Assembly: GCF_017254835.1 (NCBI RefSeq)
Contig: NZ_JAFKCW010000001.1
Location: forward strand, 930,001 to 994,000
Length of the DNA: 64,000 nucleotides
Direction: 5' to 3'
DNA from: Algoriphagus aestuariicola
Lineage (GTDB): Bacteria > Bacteroidota > Bacteroidia > Cytophagales > Cyclobacteriaceae
The notes beneath the pieces are model-generated. The model saw only the letters and a program-made list of their open reading frames with translations. It was not told the origin of the DNA and searched no databases. How positions within the stretch are numbered: position 1 is the stretch's first letter; the number at the start of each line of letters is the position of its first letter. Positions 27,446 through 36,886 of this stretch are shown here, piece after piece. Made by a program: the position numbers and the translations under genes.

Positions 27446-27955
27446 CTATTTTATAGAATTATTTCCAAAATTAAAATATCCCTTCCACAATCCCAGCTCA
27501 GAAAGGGATTTAATTCCCCAAAAGATCTGATGGAGTGAACGGGCTGGAAGGGAGCGGATTTCGTCAATGGATTTCCATGAAATCTCTTGAAGAATCTGAT
27601 TCCCTACCGAAAGCTCGGGGTCATTTCCCAATTTTACACTGCCGTTTATCCTTTTTACCTCAAAAAAATGCTCCATCGCATGCAGCGGCGGATCGAGGTA
27701 TTCGTGCACAAAGAGATACGGGCCAACGAATATCTCCAAGTTGGTTTCTTCCAGAAATTCCCTTCGGAGATTCTCTGCAGCATCGGTACCATAGTGCATC
27801 CCTCCTCCGGGCACTGACCAGAGCATGCGTCCATTTCCCATGCGATGTTTGACCAGAAGGATGCGGTCATCTTCGATCAAAATCCCATTGACTCGGGTTC
27901 TAAGCTGATTTCCGAATTTTGCTTTTATTTCCTTGCTGATATTGTCTTCTGACAT
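27446..27955 (-). CDS. NUDIX hydrolase
   Basis: 169 residues. The NUDIX box GGMHYGTDAAENLRREFLEE covers 51-70 and holds the full GX5EX7REUXEEXGU pattern except that the first Glu is Asp (GTDAAEN), which may shift metal binding. The domain starts early (TRVNGILIEDDRILLVKHR). Substrate unknown. Its ATG (27955) is only 14 bp from the ATG of the divergent helicase gene, so at least one promoter lies inside the neighbouring coding sequence. Confidence 0.85.
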   Translation of the reverse strand: MSEDNISKEIKAKFGNQLRTRVNGILIEDDRILLVKHRMGNGRMLWSVPGGGMHYGTDAAENLRREFLEETNLEIFVGPYLFVHEYLDPPLHAMEHFFEVKRINGSVKLGNDPELSVGNQILQEISWKSIDEIRSLPARSLHQIFWGIKSLSELGLWKGYFNFGNNSIK

Positions 27956-27969
27956 CTACATTCGTCTCT

Positions 27970-29418
27970 ATGGGAACAGATAGCCGGGCAGAAATTAAAC
28001 CATCGAGACTGCTAAGTAAGTATTTTCCGTTTGCCCCGACTTCCGGTCAGGCGGTTTTTTTCAAAAGGATGGATGATTTTCTGATCAAAAAACCCGAGAC
28101 AAAGCCGGTATTCATCCTCAAGGGCTATGCAGGTACCGGCAAGACTTCGCTGGTTTCGGCCTTGGTCAAGGTTTTGCCCCAGTTGGAGATGCGCTCGCTC
28201 CTTTTGGCCCCGACAGGTCGCGCGGCAAAGGTCATGAGTAATTACTCGGGCCGGGGCGCCTATACCGTACATAAAATCATCTACAAACCCAAAGGTGATC
28301 CGGGAACTCTCGGAGGAAGTTTCACCCTACAAAAAAACTACTACAAGGACACAGTGTTCATAGTCGATGAATCCTCCATGCTTGCCGATGATGGGGGCAT
28401 GTCGGGGAATCTACTATGGGACTTGGTCCAGTTTGTTTTTTCCGGCAAGGACAATAGACTCCTCCTGATAGGGGATACTGCTCAGCTTCCCCCAGTGGGA
28501 AGTGAATATAGCCCGGCGCTGGATGCAGGCTACCTTCAGCGGCACTATCGGCTGGAGGCTGACCAAATAGAACTCTCCGAGGTGATGCGCCAGCGCCTGG
28601 AATCTGGAATCCTTTTCAATGCCACAGATCTCAGGGATCAGCTTGCGCTACCCGAGCCGAAAGTCAGAATTCAGACTAGCAGTTTCAAGGACGTGTTTAA
28701 GATGACGTCGGAGAGGCTGGAAGATGGGCTGCGGTATGCCTATGATAAATACGGTACCGAAAATTCAATCATCGTCACCCGATCCAATAAGGCCGCGGTA
28801 CAATACAACCTTTACATTCGAAGGGTGATCCATTTTTTCGAGGATGAGATCAGCACCGGGGACCTTCTCATGATTGTCAAAAACAACTACACCTACATGG
28901 CAGACTCCGAGAAAGTCAACTTTCTTGCCAACGGGGACATGGTCGAGGTGATGAAGATCCGGAGTTTTGAAGAGATGTACGGACTGCGGTTTGCCACGTT
29001 GGAGCTGCGATTGCTGGACTACCCCGAGGAGCCTTTTTTTGAGGCCAAGGTGATACTCGATACACTTTACTCACCGAGCCCTTCCTTGTCTCGGGATCAG
29101 TATCGGAGCCTCTATGAGCAGGTCGCGGAGGACTATGCCGATGTGGCAAACAAAACCGAGCGGCAGGAACACATCCGGAAAGATCCCTATCTCAACGCAC
29201 TTCAGGTCAAGTTTGCCTATGCGTTGACCTGCCACAAGGCACAAGGAGGGCAGTGGAGAGCGGTTTTTGTGGATCAGGGATTTCTTAATGAGGATCAGAT
29301 TGACAAGGAGTTTGTGCGATGGCTCTACACGGCCATTACCCGAGCTACCGAAGAGCTGTTTTTGGTGAATTTTGCTCCCTCGTTTTTTATGAAAGCGGTA
29401 GAAAACAAGCCAGAGTAA
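27970..29418 (+). CDS. RecD-like SF1B ATP-dependent DNA helicase
   Basis: 482 residues, shorter than RecD2 and of the Dda/Pif1-like type. Walker A is LKGYAGTGKTSL, motif II IVDESSM, motif III LIGDTAQLPPVG, and the UvrD/RecD C-terminal motif ALTCHKAQGGQW, followed by YTAITRATEELFLV. These define a 5'-3' superfamily 1B helicase probably acting in DNA repair or recombination. Similar stand-alone proteins are common in Bacteroidota. It starts 14 bp from the divergent NUDIX gene. Confidence 0.9.
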   Translation: MGTDSRAEIKPSRLLSKYFPFAPTSGQAVFFKRMDDFLIKKPETKPVFILKGYAGTGKTSLVSALVKVLPQLEMRSLLLAPTGRAAKVMSNYSGRGAYTVHKIIYKPKGDPGTLGGSFTLQKNYYKDTVFIVDESSMLADDGGMSGNLLWDLVQFVFSGKDNRLLLIGDTAQLPPVGSEYSPALDAGYLQRHYRLEADQIELSEVMRQRLESGILFNATDLRDQLALPEPKVRIQTSSFKDVFKMTSERLEDGLRYAYDKYGTENSIIVTRSNKAAVQYNLYIRRVIHFFEDEISTGDLLMIVKNNYTYMADSEKVNFLANGDMVEVMKIRSFEEMYGLRFATLELRLLDYPEEPFFEAKVILDTLYSPSPSLSRDQYRSLYEQVAEDYADVANKTERQEHIRKDPYLNALQVKFAYALTCHKAQGGQWRAVFVDQGFLNEDQIDKEFVRWLYTAITRATEELFLVNFAPSFFMKAVENKPE

Positions 29419-29570
29419 AAGCTTCTAGGTTGAAATCTTTCATATTTTTTGAGCCCGTGATCTTTTTTTTTGGCATGTTTTTTTCACTTTTGATGCTGCG
29501 AAGCTTGGTTAAAAGAAGTTTGACAGTTCGCTGAAAATCGAAATATTTGAAAATCAATTCTGATAATACC

Positions 29571-29969
29571 ATGAAAAAACTAGGAATTCTATTGAGCCTG
29601 TTTGCTTTTGCCCTGGTGTTCCGGGCATCTGCCCAAGAGCAGGCATCGGGCGCCGTGATTACATTCGAGGAGAAATCCGTGGATTTTGGTGACATCGTGC
29701 AAGGCGCCAAAGTGGAGCATACTTTCGTCTTGACCAATTCGGGAAGCGCCCCCTTGGTCATTTCCAATGTAGCCGCGACCTGCGGATGTACTGTGCCTAG
29801 CTGGCCCAAAGAGCCTGTTGCTCCAGGGAAGTCAGCAGAGATCAAAGTCTCCTTCAATTCCACGGGAAAGATGGGAAAGCAAAACTCGGTAGTGAGGATC
29901 TATTCCAACGCTTCTGAGCCCATCGAGAAAATATCACTGATCTCCAACGTTCTCCCCAAAACAAACTAA
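29571..29969 (+). CDS. DUF1573 domain secreted protein
   Basis: 132 residues from the ATG at 29571, which begins a signal peptide (MKKLGILLSLFAFALVFRAS). The mature part is a single Ig-like DUF1573 domain (VDFGDIVQGAKVEHTFVLTN, then ATCGCTVPSWPKEPVAPG and NSVVRIYSNA). The CGC pair is a conserved feature of the family. Role unknown; typically periplasmic or outer-membrane-associated in Bacteroidota. A strong terminator follows. Confidence 0.9.
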   Translation: MKKLGILLSLFAFALVFRASAQEQASGAVITFEEKSVDFGDIVQGAKVEHTFVLTNSGSAPLVISNVAATCGCTVPSWPKEPVAPGKSAEIKVSFNSTGKMGKQNSVVRIYSNASEPIEKISLISNVLPKTN

Positions 29970-29990
29970 TCGGTTTGTTTTCATATCCTA

Positions 29991-30021
29991 AGCCTGTCAT
30001 GATTTGACAGGCTTTTTTTTT
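29991..30021 (+). terminator. Rho-independent terminator after the DUF1573 gene
   Basis: AGCCTGTCA-TGATT-TGACAGGCT with a following run of T (to 30021), 22 bp after the stop codon. Confidence 0.9.
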
Positions 30022-30160
30022 GCGCATCGGGCAAAAAAAAAGGGGGATGTCCTCACTCACTGGCCGCTCTTTCCGCTCATTTGCGTCGCCCTAAAAGAAA
30101 GAAGTAAAAAAGGAACCCCCGAATCGATTCCTGGGTTTCCCATTTTAGTTTTTAAGCAAC

Positions 30161-31906
30161 ATGGCAAAATCAAAAGAGCGTCGGGTCACCATCCGACAAG
30201 TATTCACCACCATCGTTTGGCCCAGAAGAAAACACTTGTTTTTAGGCCTCTTTTTGATTGTCATCAGTAGGTTGGCGAGCTTGGTTTTGCCGGGGGCGAG
30301 CAAATACTTGGTCGATGACGTGATTCCCAGCAACGACCTCAACATGCTAAAGTGGCTGATACTTGCCGTTGTTGCGTCCATTGTCGTCCAGTCCGTCACA
30401 TCCTATGCCTTGACCCAGATCCTGAGTGTCGAAGCCCAGCATTTGATTGCCAAGCTGCGCTCGCAGGTTCAGAAGCACATCATCAAACTCCCCATCCGCT
30501 ACTTTGACAATGCCAAAACCGGAGAACTGGTGTCAAGAATCATGACGGATGTGGAAGGAGTGAGAAACCTCGTTGGGACGGGTTTTGCCCAGATGGTTGG
30601 CGGGATTCTTACCGCCATCATTTCCTTGGCTTTGCTGATATCGATCAGTCCGATGATGACCTTGTATGTCCTGCTTCCCGTAGTGGTTTTCGGATTGGTT
30701 TCGCTGAAAGCTTTTGGCAAAATCCGTCCGATCTTCAGGGAGCGGGGCAAAATCAACGCCCAAGTGACAGGCAGGCTTACTGAAACGCTCGGTGGCATCC
30801 GCGTCATTAAGGGATTCAACGCCGAGCAGCAGGAAATCAAAACCTTTGAAAGGGGCGTAGATGAGCTTTTCCAAAATGTAAAGGCAAGCCTGACCGCCAC
30901 AAGCGTTGTCACTTCGGCAGGGGCACTTCTGCTCGGGCTAGCCTCGGCGGGCATCATGGGAATAGGCGGATATATGATCATGGAAGGCCAGATGACATTT
31001 GGCGATTTCTTGGCCTTTACCCTCTATCTGGGATTCATGATCGCCCCAATCGTCCAGATGTCCAACATCGGAAGCCAATTGACAGAAGCGTTTGCAGGAC
31101 TGGACCGGACGGAGGAGATCATGAATACTCCCCTGGAGGCGGATGATCGGACGCGCACGGTCTCGCTGGACCGGATTGATGGCGATGTTGAGTTTCGTGA
31201 TGTGTCTTTCGCCTACGAATCCGGCAAGGATGTCGTGAAGGGAATTAGCTTCACCGCGCCGGCGGGCTCTGTGACTGCCTTGGTTGGTTCCTCCGGCTCT
31301 GGAAAGACCACTATTGCGGGGCTTGCAGCCACTTTCCTAAATCCCGACGCGGGACAGATTCTTCTTGATGGGAAAGACCTCCAGGCTGTCACACTGGATT
31401 CATTCCGATCCCGGCTTGGGGTGGTCTTGCAGGATGACTTTTTGTTTGAAGGTACGATCCGGGAAAACATCCTTTTCCCGAGGCCTGATGCTACTGAAGA
31501 ACAGGTGAAAAGTGCGGCCCGGGCAGCCCATGTGAGTGAATTTACCGACAGGTTTGAAAAAGGTCTCGATACCCTGATCGGTGAGCGTGGCGTCAAGCTC
31601 TCCGGTGGACAGCGACAGCGGATTGCCATCGCCCGGGCGATACTGGCAGATCCGAGGATCTTGATTTTGGACGAGGCTACTTCCAATCTAGATACGGAGT
31701 CCGAGTCTTTGATCCAGGCCAGTTTGAAGGAATTGATGAAGGGAAGGACCACATTTGTCATCGCTCACCGCTTGAGCACTATCAGACAGGCTGACCAAAT
31801 CCTGGTAATCGAGCAGGGCAGGATTGTAGAGCGGGGACAGCACGAAGAGCTAATCGCACTGAAGGGCAGATACTACCAACTCTACACTTATCAAGCTAGG
31901 ATTTAA
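30161..31906 (+). CDS. ABC exporter half-transporter (MsbA-like, fused permease and ATPase)
   Basis: 581 residues: six membrane helices (about 25-300) with FDNAKTGELVSRIMTDVEGVRN coupling-helix region, then an ATPase domain with Walker A GSSGSGKTT (about 375-383), the signature LSGGQRQR (about 479-486), Walker B LILDEATSNLD and the H-loop VIAHRLSTI. The type I exporter family includes MsbA lipid A flippases and drug exporters. The NBD is normal, so it should act as a homodimer in the inner membrane. Substrate unknown. No partner gene is adjacent. Confidence 0.9.
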   Translation: MAKSKERRVTIRQVFTTIVWPRRKHLFLGLFLIVISRLASLVLPGASKYLVDDVIPSNDLNMLKWLILAVVASIVVQSVTSYALTQILSVEAQHLIAKLRSQVQKHIIKLPIRYFDNAKTGELVSRIMTDVEGVRNLVGTGFAQMVGGILTAIISLALLISISPMMTLYVLLPVVVFGLVSLKAFGKIRPIFRERGKINAQVTGRLTETLGGIRVIKGFNAEQQEIKTFERGVDELFQNVKASLTATSVVTSAGALLLGLASAGIMGIGGYMIMEGQMTFGDFLAFTLYLGFMIAPIVQMSNIGSQLTEAFAGLDRTEEIMNTPLEADDRTRTVSLDRIDGDVEFRDVSFAYESGKDVVKGISFTAPAGSVTALVGSSGSGKTTIAGLAATFLNPDAGQILLDGKDLQAVTLDSFRSRLGVVLQDDFLFEGTIRENILFPRPDATEEQVKSAARAAHVSEFTDRFEKGLDTLIGERGVKLSGGQRQRIAIARAILADPRILILDEATSNLDTESESLIQASLKELMKGRTTFVIAHRLSTIRQADQILVIEQGRIVERGQHEELIALKGRYYQLYTYQARI

Positions 31907-32018
31907 GCTCGCCAACCTTAGGGTTTCGTCTTCAAGAAATAATTCGGCTTAGTGTCATTTTTTTAGTTTTAGATTCTTATTTTTTCATAGGATTGGCTAA
32001 ATCACGTCCGAAACTCTC

Positions 32019-32636
32019 ATGAACTTGATTATAGCGGGAGCAAACAAATTGGGAGAATACCTAGTGAGAAATTACTCGCAATTTGGCCTGCGTTGTGATT
32101 TATTAGGGTTTGTAGACGACCGCAGCAGGCTGAAGGGGAAAAAGTGTGCGGGATTACCGGTTTTGGGGTCTTTTGATGCGGTCATGGAGGTGGAGAAGGC
32201 GGCGGTGGTGTTGGCCATAGACAGCCCGAGCCTTAAGGTGGATATCGTACGGCGGCTGCTCTATCACCCTTCCCTCAACTACCCCAATCTTTTTTCCAAA
32301 AATGCCTGGGTCTCCCGGGACTGCATCTTTGGCAGGGGGAACCTCATACTGGAGGGGAGTTTGATCAATTTTGGAACCCAAATCGGTGATTTTAATACAA
32401 TCGACCGCCACTGTTCCATCGGGCACGAAGCCGTCATCAGCAACTATAGTTATCTAGGGCAATCGGTGAATGTGGGCGGTTATAGCTTTTTGGAAGATTC
32501 GGAGACAATAGGTAATGGCGTCGTCATTTCCCAGGGAGTCAGAATTGGGCGGGATACGGAAATCGGCCCCGGTGCCCAGATTGATGGGGATCTTCCCACG
32601 GAATCCAAGATCAGGGCGAAGCCAAGGGCTACTTGA
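32019..32636 (+). CDS. NeuD/PglD-like sugar O-acyltransferase
   Basis: 205 residues. The N-terminal Rossmann-like domain (MNLIIAGANKLGEYLVRNY, GFVDDRSRLKGKKCAGLPVLG) is the PglD/NeuD type, and hexapeptide repeats follow (about 105-195: FGTQIGDFNTIDRHCSIGH, GNGVVISQGVRIG). His residues in RHCSIGHEAVISN suggest the catalytic site. Such enzymes acetylate an amino sugar or sialic acid for surface glycans. It stands alone and not in a glycan cluster. The last 8 bases overlap the convergent histidine kinase gene. Confidence 0.82.
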   Translation: MNLIIAGANKLGEYLVRNYSQFGLRCDLLGFVDDRSRLKGKKCAGLPVLGSFDAVMEVEKAAVVLAIDSPSLKVDIVRRLLYHPSLNYPNLFSKNAWVSRDCIFGRGNLILEGSLINFGTQIGDFNTIDRHCSIGHEAVISNYSYLGQSVNVGGYSFLEDSETIGNGVVISQGVRIGRDTEIGPGAQIDGDLPTESKIRAKPRAT

Positions 32637-33765
32637 TCGGGAAGGAAACAAAAAATTCCGATCCGATTCCAACGCTGCTTTTAAACCAGATTTCGCCATT
32701 AAGTTTTTTGGTCAGTTCCCTCACGATGTTGAGTCCCAGGCCTGTTCCTTTGATGTTTCCTACGTTTTTTGCTCGGTAGAAAGATCCGAAGATTTGCTCT
32801 TGCTCTTCCTTGGGGATCCCCAAGCCGTAGTCTTTGACGGAGACTTCAAAATAAGATCCTCGCAGCTGCAGACTAACCTCTGGCTCGAGGGATCCCTCGG
32901 AATACTTCAGCGCGTTGAGGATCAGATTTCTGAAAATATGTACCAGGAGGCTTGGGTCTGTCCAGACGGCGACGTCTTTCTCCGGCATAGAGAAGGCTAC
33001 AGTCCTTCTTTCGAAGTTCTCCCTGTTGATCGTGTCCACCAAATCCTTCAAAAATTCGCCGATGAGGATTTTTTTCAGCGAGATTTTCATTTCGGGCTGT
33101 ATGCTTTTTTCCAATAGCAGCACATCGCTGGTGATGTCGGTGAGGCGGTTGGTTTGGGTGACGATCTTGTCCACGTGATTCAGGACTTTGGCCTTAATTT
33201 CTGGAGTGAAATCTTTTTTCAGTAGCATATCGATCAACAGCGCGCTGCTTAAAATAGTGGCGAGGGGAGTCCTAAATTCGTGGGAAGCCATCGATACAAA
33301 GCGGGATTTGAGCTGGTTGAGCTCTTTTTCCTTAAAGGCGATGTCCTTGAATTTTTTGAGGGAAACTTCCCGCTCGGTCACGTTTCGGCCTATCGCGATG
33401 ATCGACTGCACCGCTCCGGCTTGCGTAAACTGTGGCTTGAATTCAAATTCTATCAGGAATTTCTTTTTCGTCTTGGGCGTAGTGACGGGAATGACCATTT
33501 TCTGATTGGGTTTCATCAGAGGAAGGGAGGGGAAATTTTCCAAAATCTGGTCAACCTTTTTACCAATTGCCTTCTTCACCGGAATCTCCAGGGTGTTTTG
33601 GAGTGACTGGGATACAAACTCCACTTCCATGGAGGCATTGGTCAGGATAAGGATGTCTTCGGATTGATCGAAGATCATCTGTAGGATTTCCCGCTCGGAA
33701 AAACCAGAGGGAAGAATGGGATCGAGGGAAGATTGGTCCGAAAAGTTCAATGTAGCGGGGAACAA
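32629..33765 (-). CDS. PAS-domain sensor histidine kinase
   Basis: 378 residues, no membrane segment, so cytoplasmic. A PAS domain (about 28-130), a HisKA domain with phospho-acceptor His162 (SMASHEFRTPLATI), and an HATPase_c domain with the N box NLILNALKYS and G boxes DYGLGIPKEE and GTGLGLNIV. The divergent gene 255 bp away encodes a LytTR response regulator, and a second regulator is nearby, so one may be the partner. Confidence 0.9.
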   Translation of the reverse strand: MFPATLNFSDQSSLDPILPSGFSEREILQMIFDQSEDILILTNASMEVEFVSQSLQNTLEIPVKKAIGKKVDQILENFPSLPLMKPNQKMVIPVTTPKTKKKFLIEFEFKPQFTQAGAVQSIIAIGRNVTEREVSLKKFKDIAFKEKELNQLKSRFVSMASHEFRTPLATILSSALLIDMLLKKDFTPEIKAKVLNHVDKIVTQTNRLTDITSDVLLLEKSIQPEMKISLKKILIGEFLKDLVDTINRENFERRTVAFSMPEKDVAVWTDPSLLVHIFRNLILNALKYSEGSLEPEVSLQLRGSYFEVSVKDYGLGIPKEEQEQIFGSFYRAKNVGNIKGTGLGLNIVRELTKKLNGEIWFKSSVGIGSEFFVSFPIK

Positions 33766-34020
33766 GGTGGAATTTACCTGATAATTTTAGAATACCAGCG
33801 TGCTGTTGTGAATGCCGACCAAACCGTCTTTATTTTGATGGTGCGCCTTTGGCTACAAAGGACGCTCGATCTGGAACAGACGCTAAATTAGACTTTCCAA
33901 CCACCTTCTTCAAATCCCTGGTTGGTCACTACGTTTACAATTTGAAGCACATGAATCAAATTGGAGGGATGTCGCATCAAGGTGAGAGAAAATTAAGCTG
34001 ATGTTTCATAAATTGAAAAC

Positions 34021-34722
34021 ATGAAGAAGATCCTGATTGTCGAAGATGAAGCGGAGTTGGCCAACAATATCGGCGAGATTCTGTCCAATCTTGACTACAA
34101 GGTGGCGGCAATAGTGGACAACGCTTCGAGTGCACTCGAATTTTTGGAAAAGAATGAGGTCAATTTGATCTTGTTGGATATATTGATTCACGGGGATTTG
34201 GACGGGATCGATTTGGCCTACCAAATCAGGGAGAAGTACAATCTTCCGATCGTCTTTAGCACTGCCTATTCCGGCACGGAGTATTTGGAGAGAATCTCCT
34301 CGGATATCCATGAGGGATATTTGCTGAAGCCCTTTACCATGGACAGCCTGAAAACAGCGGTCTTTTTTGGGCTGAAGCGACATGAGGAAAAATCGACCAA
34401 GGAAACCAAGGCAAAAGGTTCGCTAAAGATCATGGATAAGGGGTACTTGGTGCCTGTGCCGTATTCTGAGATTGTTTATCTCCAAGCGGACGGTCTCTAT
34501 ACCAAGGTTTTTACCAAAGCCAAGTCGTACTTGGTCAGGGATATTTTGAAGAGCTTCGAGGAAAAACTTCCCTCCGAGCAGTTTTTGAGAGTCCACAAGT
34601 CTTTTCTGGTGAATATTTCATTTGTGGCGTCGTTTAACGCCAAAAAAATCAATCTCGGTGAGACGAATATTCCAATACGTAGAGGCTTGTATAAGGAATT
34701 GATCGACAAGCTGAACGTTTGA
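34021..34722 (+). CDS. LytTR-type DNA-binding response regulator
   Basis: 233 residues: receiver domain (1-120) with phospho-acceptor Asp53 (LILLDILIHGD) and a LytTR DNA-binding domain (about 130-233, YLVPVPYSEIVYLQADGLYT, FLRVHKSFLVNISF). LytTR regulators usually pair with LytS-like kinases; here the divergent PAS kinase is the nearest candidate. An additional stand-alone receiver protein follows 81 bp downstream. Confidence 0.92.
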   Translation: MKKILIVEDEAELANNIGEILSNLDYKVAAIVDNASSALEFLEKNEVNLILLDILIHGDLDGIDLAYQIREKYNLPIVFSTAYSGTEYLERISSDIHEGYLLKPFTMDSLKTAVFFGLKRHEEKSTKETKAKGSLKIMDKGYLVPVPYSEIVYLQADGLYTKVFTKAKSYLVRDILKSFEEKLPSEQFLRVHKSFLVNISFVASFNAKKINLGETNIPIRRGLYKELIDKLNV

Positions 34723-34803
34723 AATAGGTCTACTCCAGGGATGGAGCTAAATTCTGGTGAAATTTCGCATCTTTTTTGAATTGCATTTTTATTCAGTCAG
34801 TAT

Positions 34804-35217
34804 ATGAAAAGGTTTAAAGTTTTGATGATTGAGGACAACCCGGGGGATGTTCTGTTGACATCGGAGGCACTGGGGGAAAGCAAATATGTCATCGACATAG
34901 AAGTCGTTCACAACGGCGAAGAGGGAGTGGATTTTTTGTTCCAAAGGGAAAAGTACAAAAACAGCACACGTCCTGATTTGGTCTTGCTGGATATCAATTT
35001 GCCATTGAAGACTGGACATGAAGTTCTTCAGGAGATCAAGGCCAACTCGATGACTCGGGAGATTCCGGTCATCATGCTTACCACATCCTCTACCCAGGAT
35101 GACATCATGACCAGCTATCAGGAGCAGGCTAGCTGCTACATTGTCAAGCCTTCGGAGGCGGACCAATACTATGATTTTATCAAGGTTTTCGACCGGTTTT
35201 GCTCCACGCTTAGTTAG
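34804..35217 (+). CDS. Single-domain response regulator (Rcp1-like)
   Basis: 137 residues, a receiver domain only. The opening MIEDNPGDVLLTSEAL, phospho-acceptor Asp63 (VLLDINLPLKTGHEVL) and end VKPSEADQYYDFIKVFDRF are typical of Rcp1-type regulators found with phytochrome-like or PAS kinases. It lacks an output domain, so it likely acts by protein contact or phosphotransfer. It may share a system with the PAS kinase and LytTR regulator just upstream. Confidence 0.9.
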   Translation: MKRFKVLMIEDNPGDVLLTSEALGESKYVIDIEVVHNGEEGVDFLFQREKYKNSTRPDLVLLDINLPLKTGHEVLQEIKANSMTREIPVIMLTTSSTQDDIMTSYQEQASCYIVKPSEADQYYDFIKVFDRFCSTLS

Positions 35218-35255
35218 GATCTGTGGTCTTGATAGACGGATTAGCCCAGCATCAG

Positions 35256-36200
35256 CTAGCCGGGAAGGTGGATTTGGCTTTCTTTTCCTTCTTTTTTCTT
35301 CCTTGTACCCAGCGCAAGGAGTACAATGGTCGTCAGGATGAATAGCGTTCCCAGCCAATCCATTGGACCGAAATAAACGCCCAGCCAAACCACCGCCACT
35401 CCGGCCGCAGCCAAAGGCTCAACGCTACAGAGCAGACTAGCTGTAGAAGGTCCAATCAAAGTCACGGATTTCAAGAAGAAATAGAAGGATATCACACTTC
35501 CAAACAAGATGATGTAGGAAAAAGCGATCCATGCCTCCAGATCCCAAATTCCTTCGACATCAAGAGGCTTGCCGAAGAATGCGAAGACCAATCCTCCCAC
35601 CAGCATGCCCCAACCGGTCACGGTGGCCGGATCAAATTTCCGGAGCAATCCTACTGGCTGAATGGTATAGAAGGCTAAGGCTAGCGCGGAAAGCAAGCCC
35701 CAAAAGAGCGCTGCTTCGGAGATGACCAGCTGGTCAAAGGAGCCGTGGGTCACCAAAAGAAATGTACCAATCAATGCGAGTGCTAGCGACGCATATTCCG
35801 CCAAAATGGGCCATCTACGATATTTGATGGCATAAAAAGCCACCACCAACAAGGGGCCTATGTATTGCAAAACCGTGGCTGTCGCCGCATTGGAGAGTGA
35901 GATGCTGTAAAAATAGGTGTATTGGACGGCCACCATCCCCAATATTCCAAACAGCAACAGGTTTAGCGCATCAGTCTTTTTTTTCCAGATCCGAAGGGTG
36001 TCGTTGTTTTTCTTCGTCGACGAAAAGGTCACCAAAATCACTCCGGCGGCAAGCAGTCTCCAGCAGACCAACCTTTCCGGGTCGAAGCCTTTTTGTTCGA
36101 AGAGAAACTGCGCGCAGGTCCCCGAAAGCCCCCAAAGTGCCGCCGAGGTAATTGCCATGATCAGACCATAGATTTTTTGGCGACTGCTGCTTGGGGACAT
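35256..36200 (-). CDS. EamA/DMT family transporter
   Basis: 314 residues from the ATG at 36200; the frame continues to 36377 but without family features. Ten membrane helices in two EamA repeats (SAALWGLSGTCAQFLFEQKGF and ALFWGLLSALALAFYTIQP mark the repeats). EamA transporters export amino acids, nucleobases or other metabolites. The end is basic and polar. The gene is divergent from the GbsR-type regulator, with the regulator's operator in between. Confidence 0.85.
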   Translation of the reverse strand: MSPSSSRQKIYGLIMAITSAALWGLSGTCAQFLFEQKGFDPERLVCWRLLAAGVILVTFSSTKKNNDTLRIWKKKTDALNLLLFGILGMVAVQYTYFYSISLSNAATATVLQYIGPLLVVAFYAIKYRRWPILAEYASLALALIGTFLLVTHGSFDQLVISEAALFWGLLSALALAFYTIQPVGLLRKFDPATVTGWGMLVGGLVFAFFGKPLDVEGIWDLEAWIAFSYIILFGSVISFYFFLKSVTLIGPSTASLLCSVEPLAAAGVAVVWLGVYFGPMDWLGTLFILTTIVLLALGTRKKKEGKESQIHLPG

Positions 36201-36342
36201 ATGGCTTGAATTTGCCTGCGAAGATATCTCGATGTGGACATTAATTGAAGTGTAGTTTCGGGAATTTTTATCCGACAGATATAGCGTGAAGGACCCTTGA
36301 ATCACGAGAGCTTCAAAGCTAAGGAGACAAATTTTTAAGAAA

Positions 36343-36370
36343 AGTTGGTTCTTTTTTTTGAGAACTAACT
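36343..36370. promoter_or_regulatory. Inverted-repeat operator upstream of the GbsR-type gene
   Basis: AGTTGGTTCT, an 8-base spacer (TTTTTTTG) and AGAACTAACT form an inverted repeat with one mismatched pair. A second copy with the same 10-8-10 layout lies at 36887-36914 before the efflux operon. The repeat covers the probable -33 element of the regulator's own promoter, as expected for autorepression. Confidence 0.7.
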
Positions 36371-36387
36371 GAACCAAATTATCTTTG
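36357..36387 (+). promoter_or_regulatory. Bacteroidota-type promoter of the GbsR-type gene
   Basis: TTTG at 36357-36360 and TATCTTTG at 36380-36387 match the -33 TTTG and -7 TAnnTTTG elements with a 19-base spacer, the usual spacing. The -33 element sits in the centre of the inverted repeat. Confidence 0.6.
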
Positions 36388-36416
36388 TGACGTTAACAAT
36401 ACAAAACCCACCGAAG

Positions 36417-36875
36417 ATGCTGACCGAAAAACAGAAAGAACTGATTGAGCGAATCGGAGTATTCCATGAGCATAAGGGCATGCAGCCCTTAGTCGGGCGT
36501 ATTATCGGACTTTTGCTCGTGAAGGAAAATGCGGAGGCGACTTTTGAGGAAATCGTAGAGCAACTCGGGGTGAGTAAAAGTGCCGTGAGCAACGCGCTCA
36601 CCTTTCTCCAAGCCAAGGAGAGGATTACCTACCACACCAAGCCTGGTGACCGCAAAAGATACTTTACTATGAAGGTAAATGATTGGAGGGCCGATTTCGA
36701 AAAGGAACTGATGAACATCGCCGAGATCCAGCAGTTTATCGACGAAGTATTGGATCTTCATAAAAACCAAAACACGGAATTCTGCTGCCGAATGAAGGAC
36801 TTCTCCAATTTTCTCGAATTTTTCCGGAAGGAAATACCGGCAATGTTTGAGCGGTTTAAGAAACAGTACTCCTAA
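36417..36875 (+). CDS. GbsR/MarR family transcriptional regulator
   Basis: 152 residues from the ATG at 36417. A winged helix covers about 42-83 (ATFEEIVEQLGVSKSAVSNA, then wing KPGDRKRYF), with N- and C-terminal dimer helices. The family (GbsR-like) represses osmolyte or efflux genes. The downstream TolC/adaptor/RND operon begins 72 bp away and carries the same inverted repeat, so this is the probable repressor of the pump and of itself. Two adjacent cysteines (EFCCRMKD, near the end) could sense oxidants or metals. Confidence 0.85.
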   Translation: MLTEKQKELIERIGVFHEHKGMQPLVGRIIGLLLVKENAEATFEEIVEQLGVSKSAVSNALTFLQAKERITYHTKPGDRKRYFTMKVNDWRADFEKELMNIAEIQQFIDEVLDLHKNQNTEFCCRMKDFSNFLEFFRKEIPAMFERFKKQYS

Positions 36876-36886
36876 AAAATTTTCCC

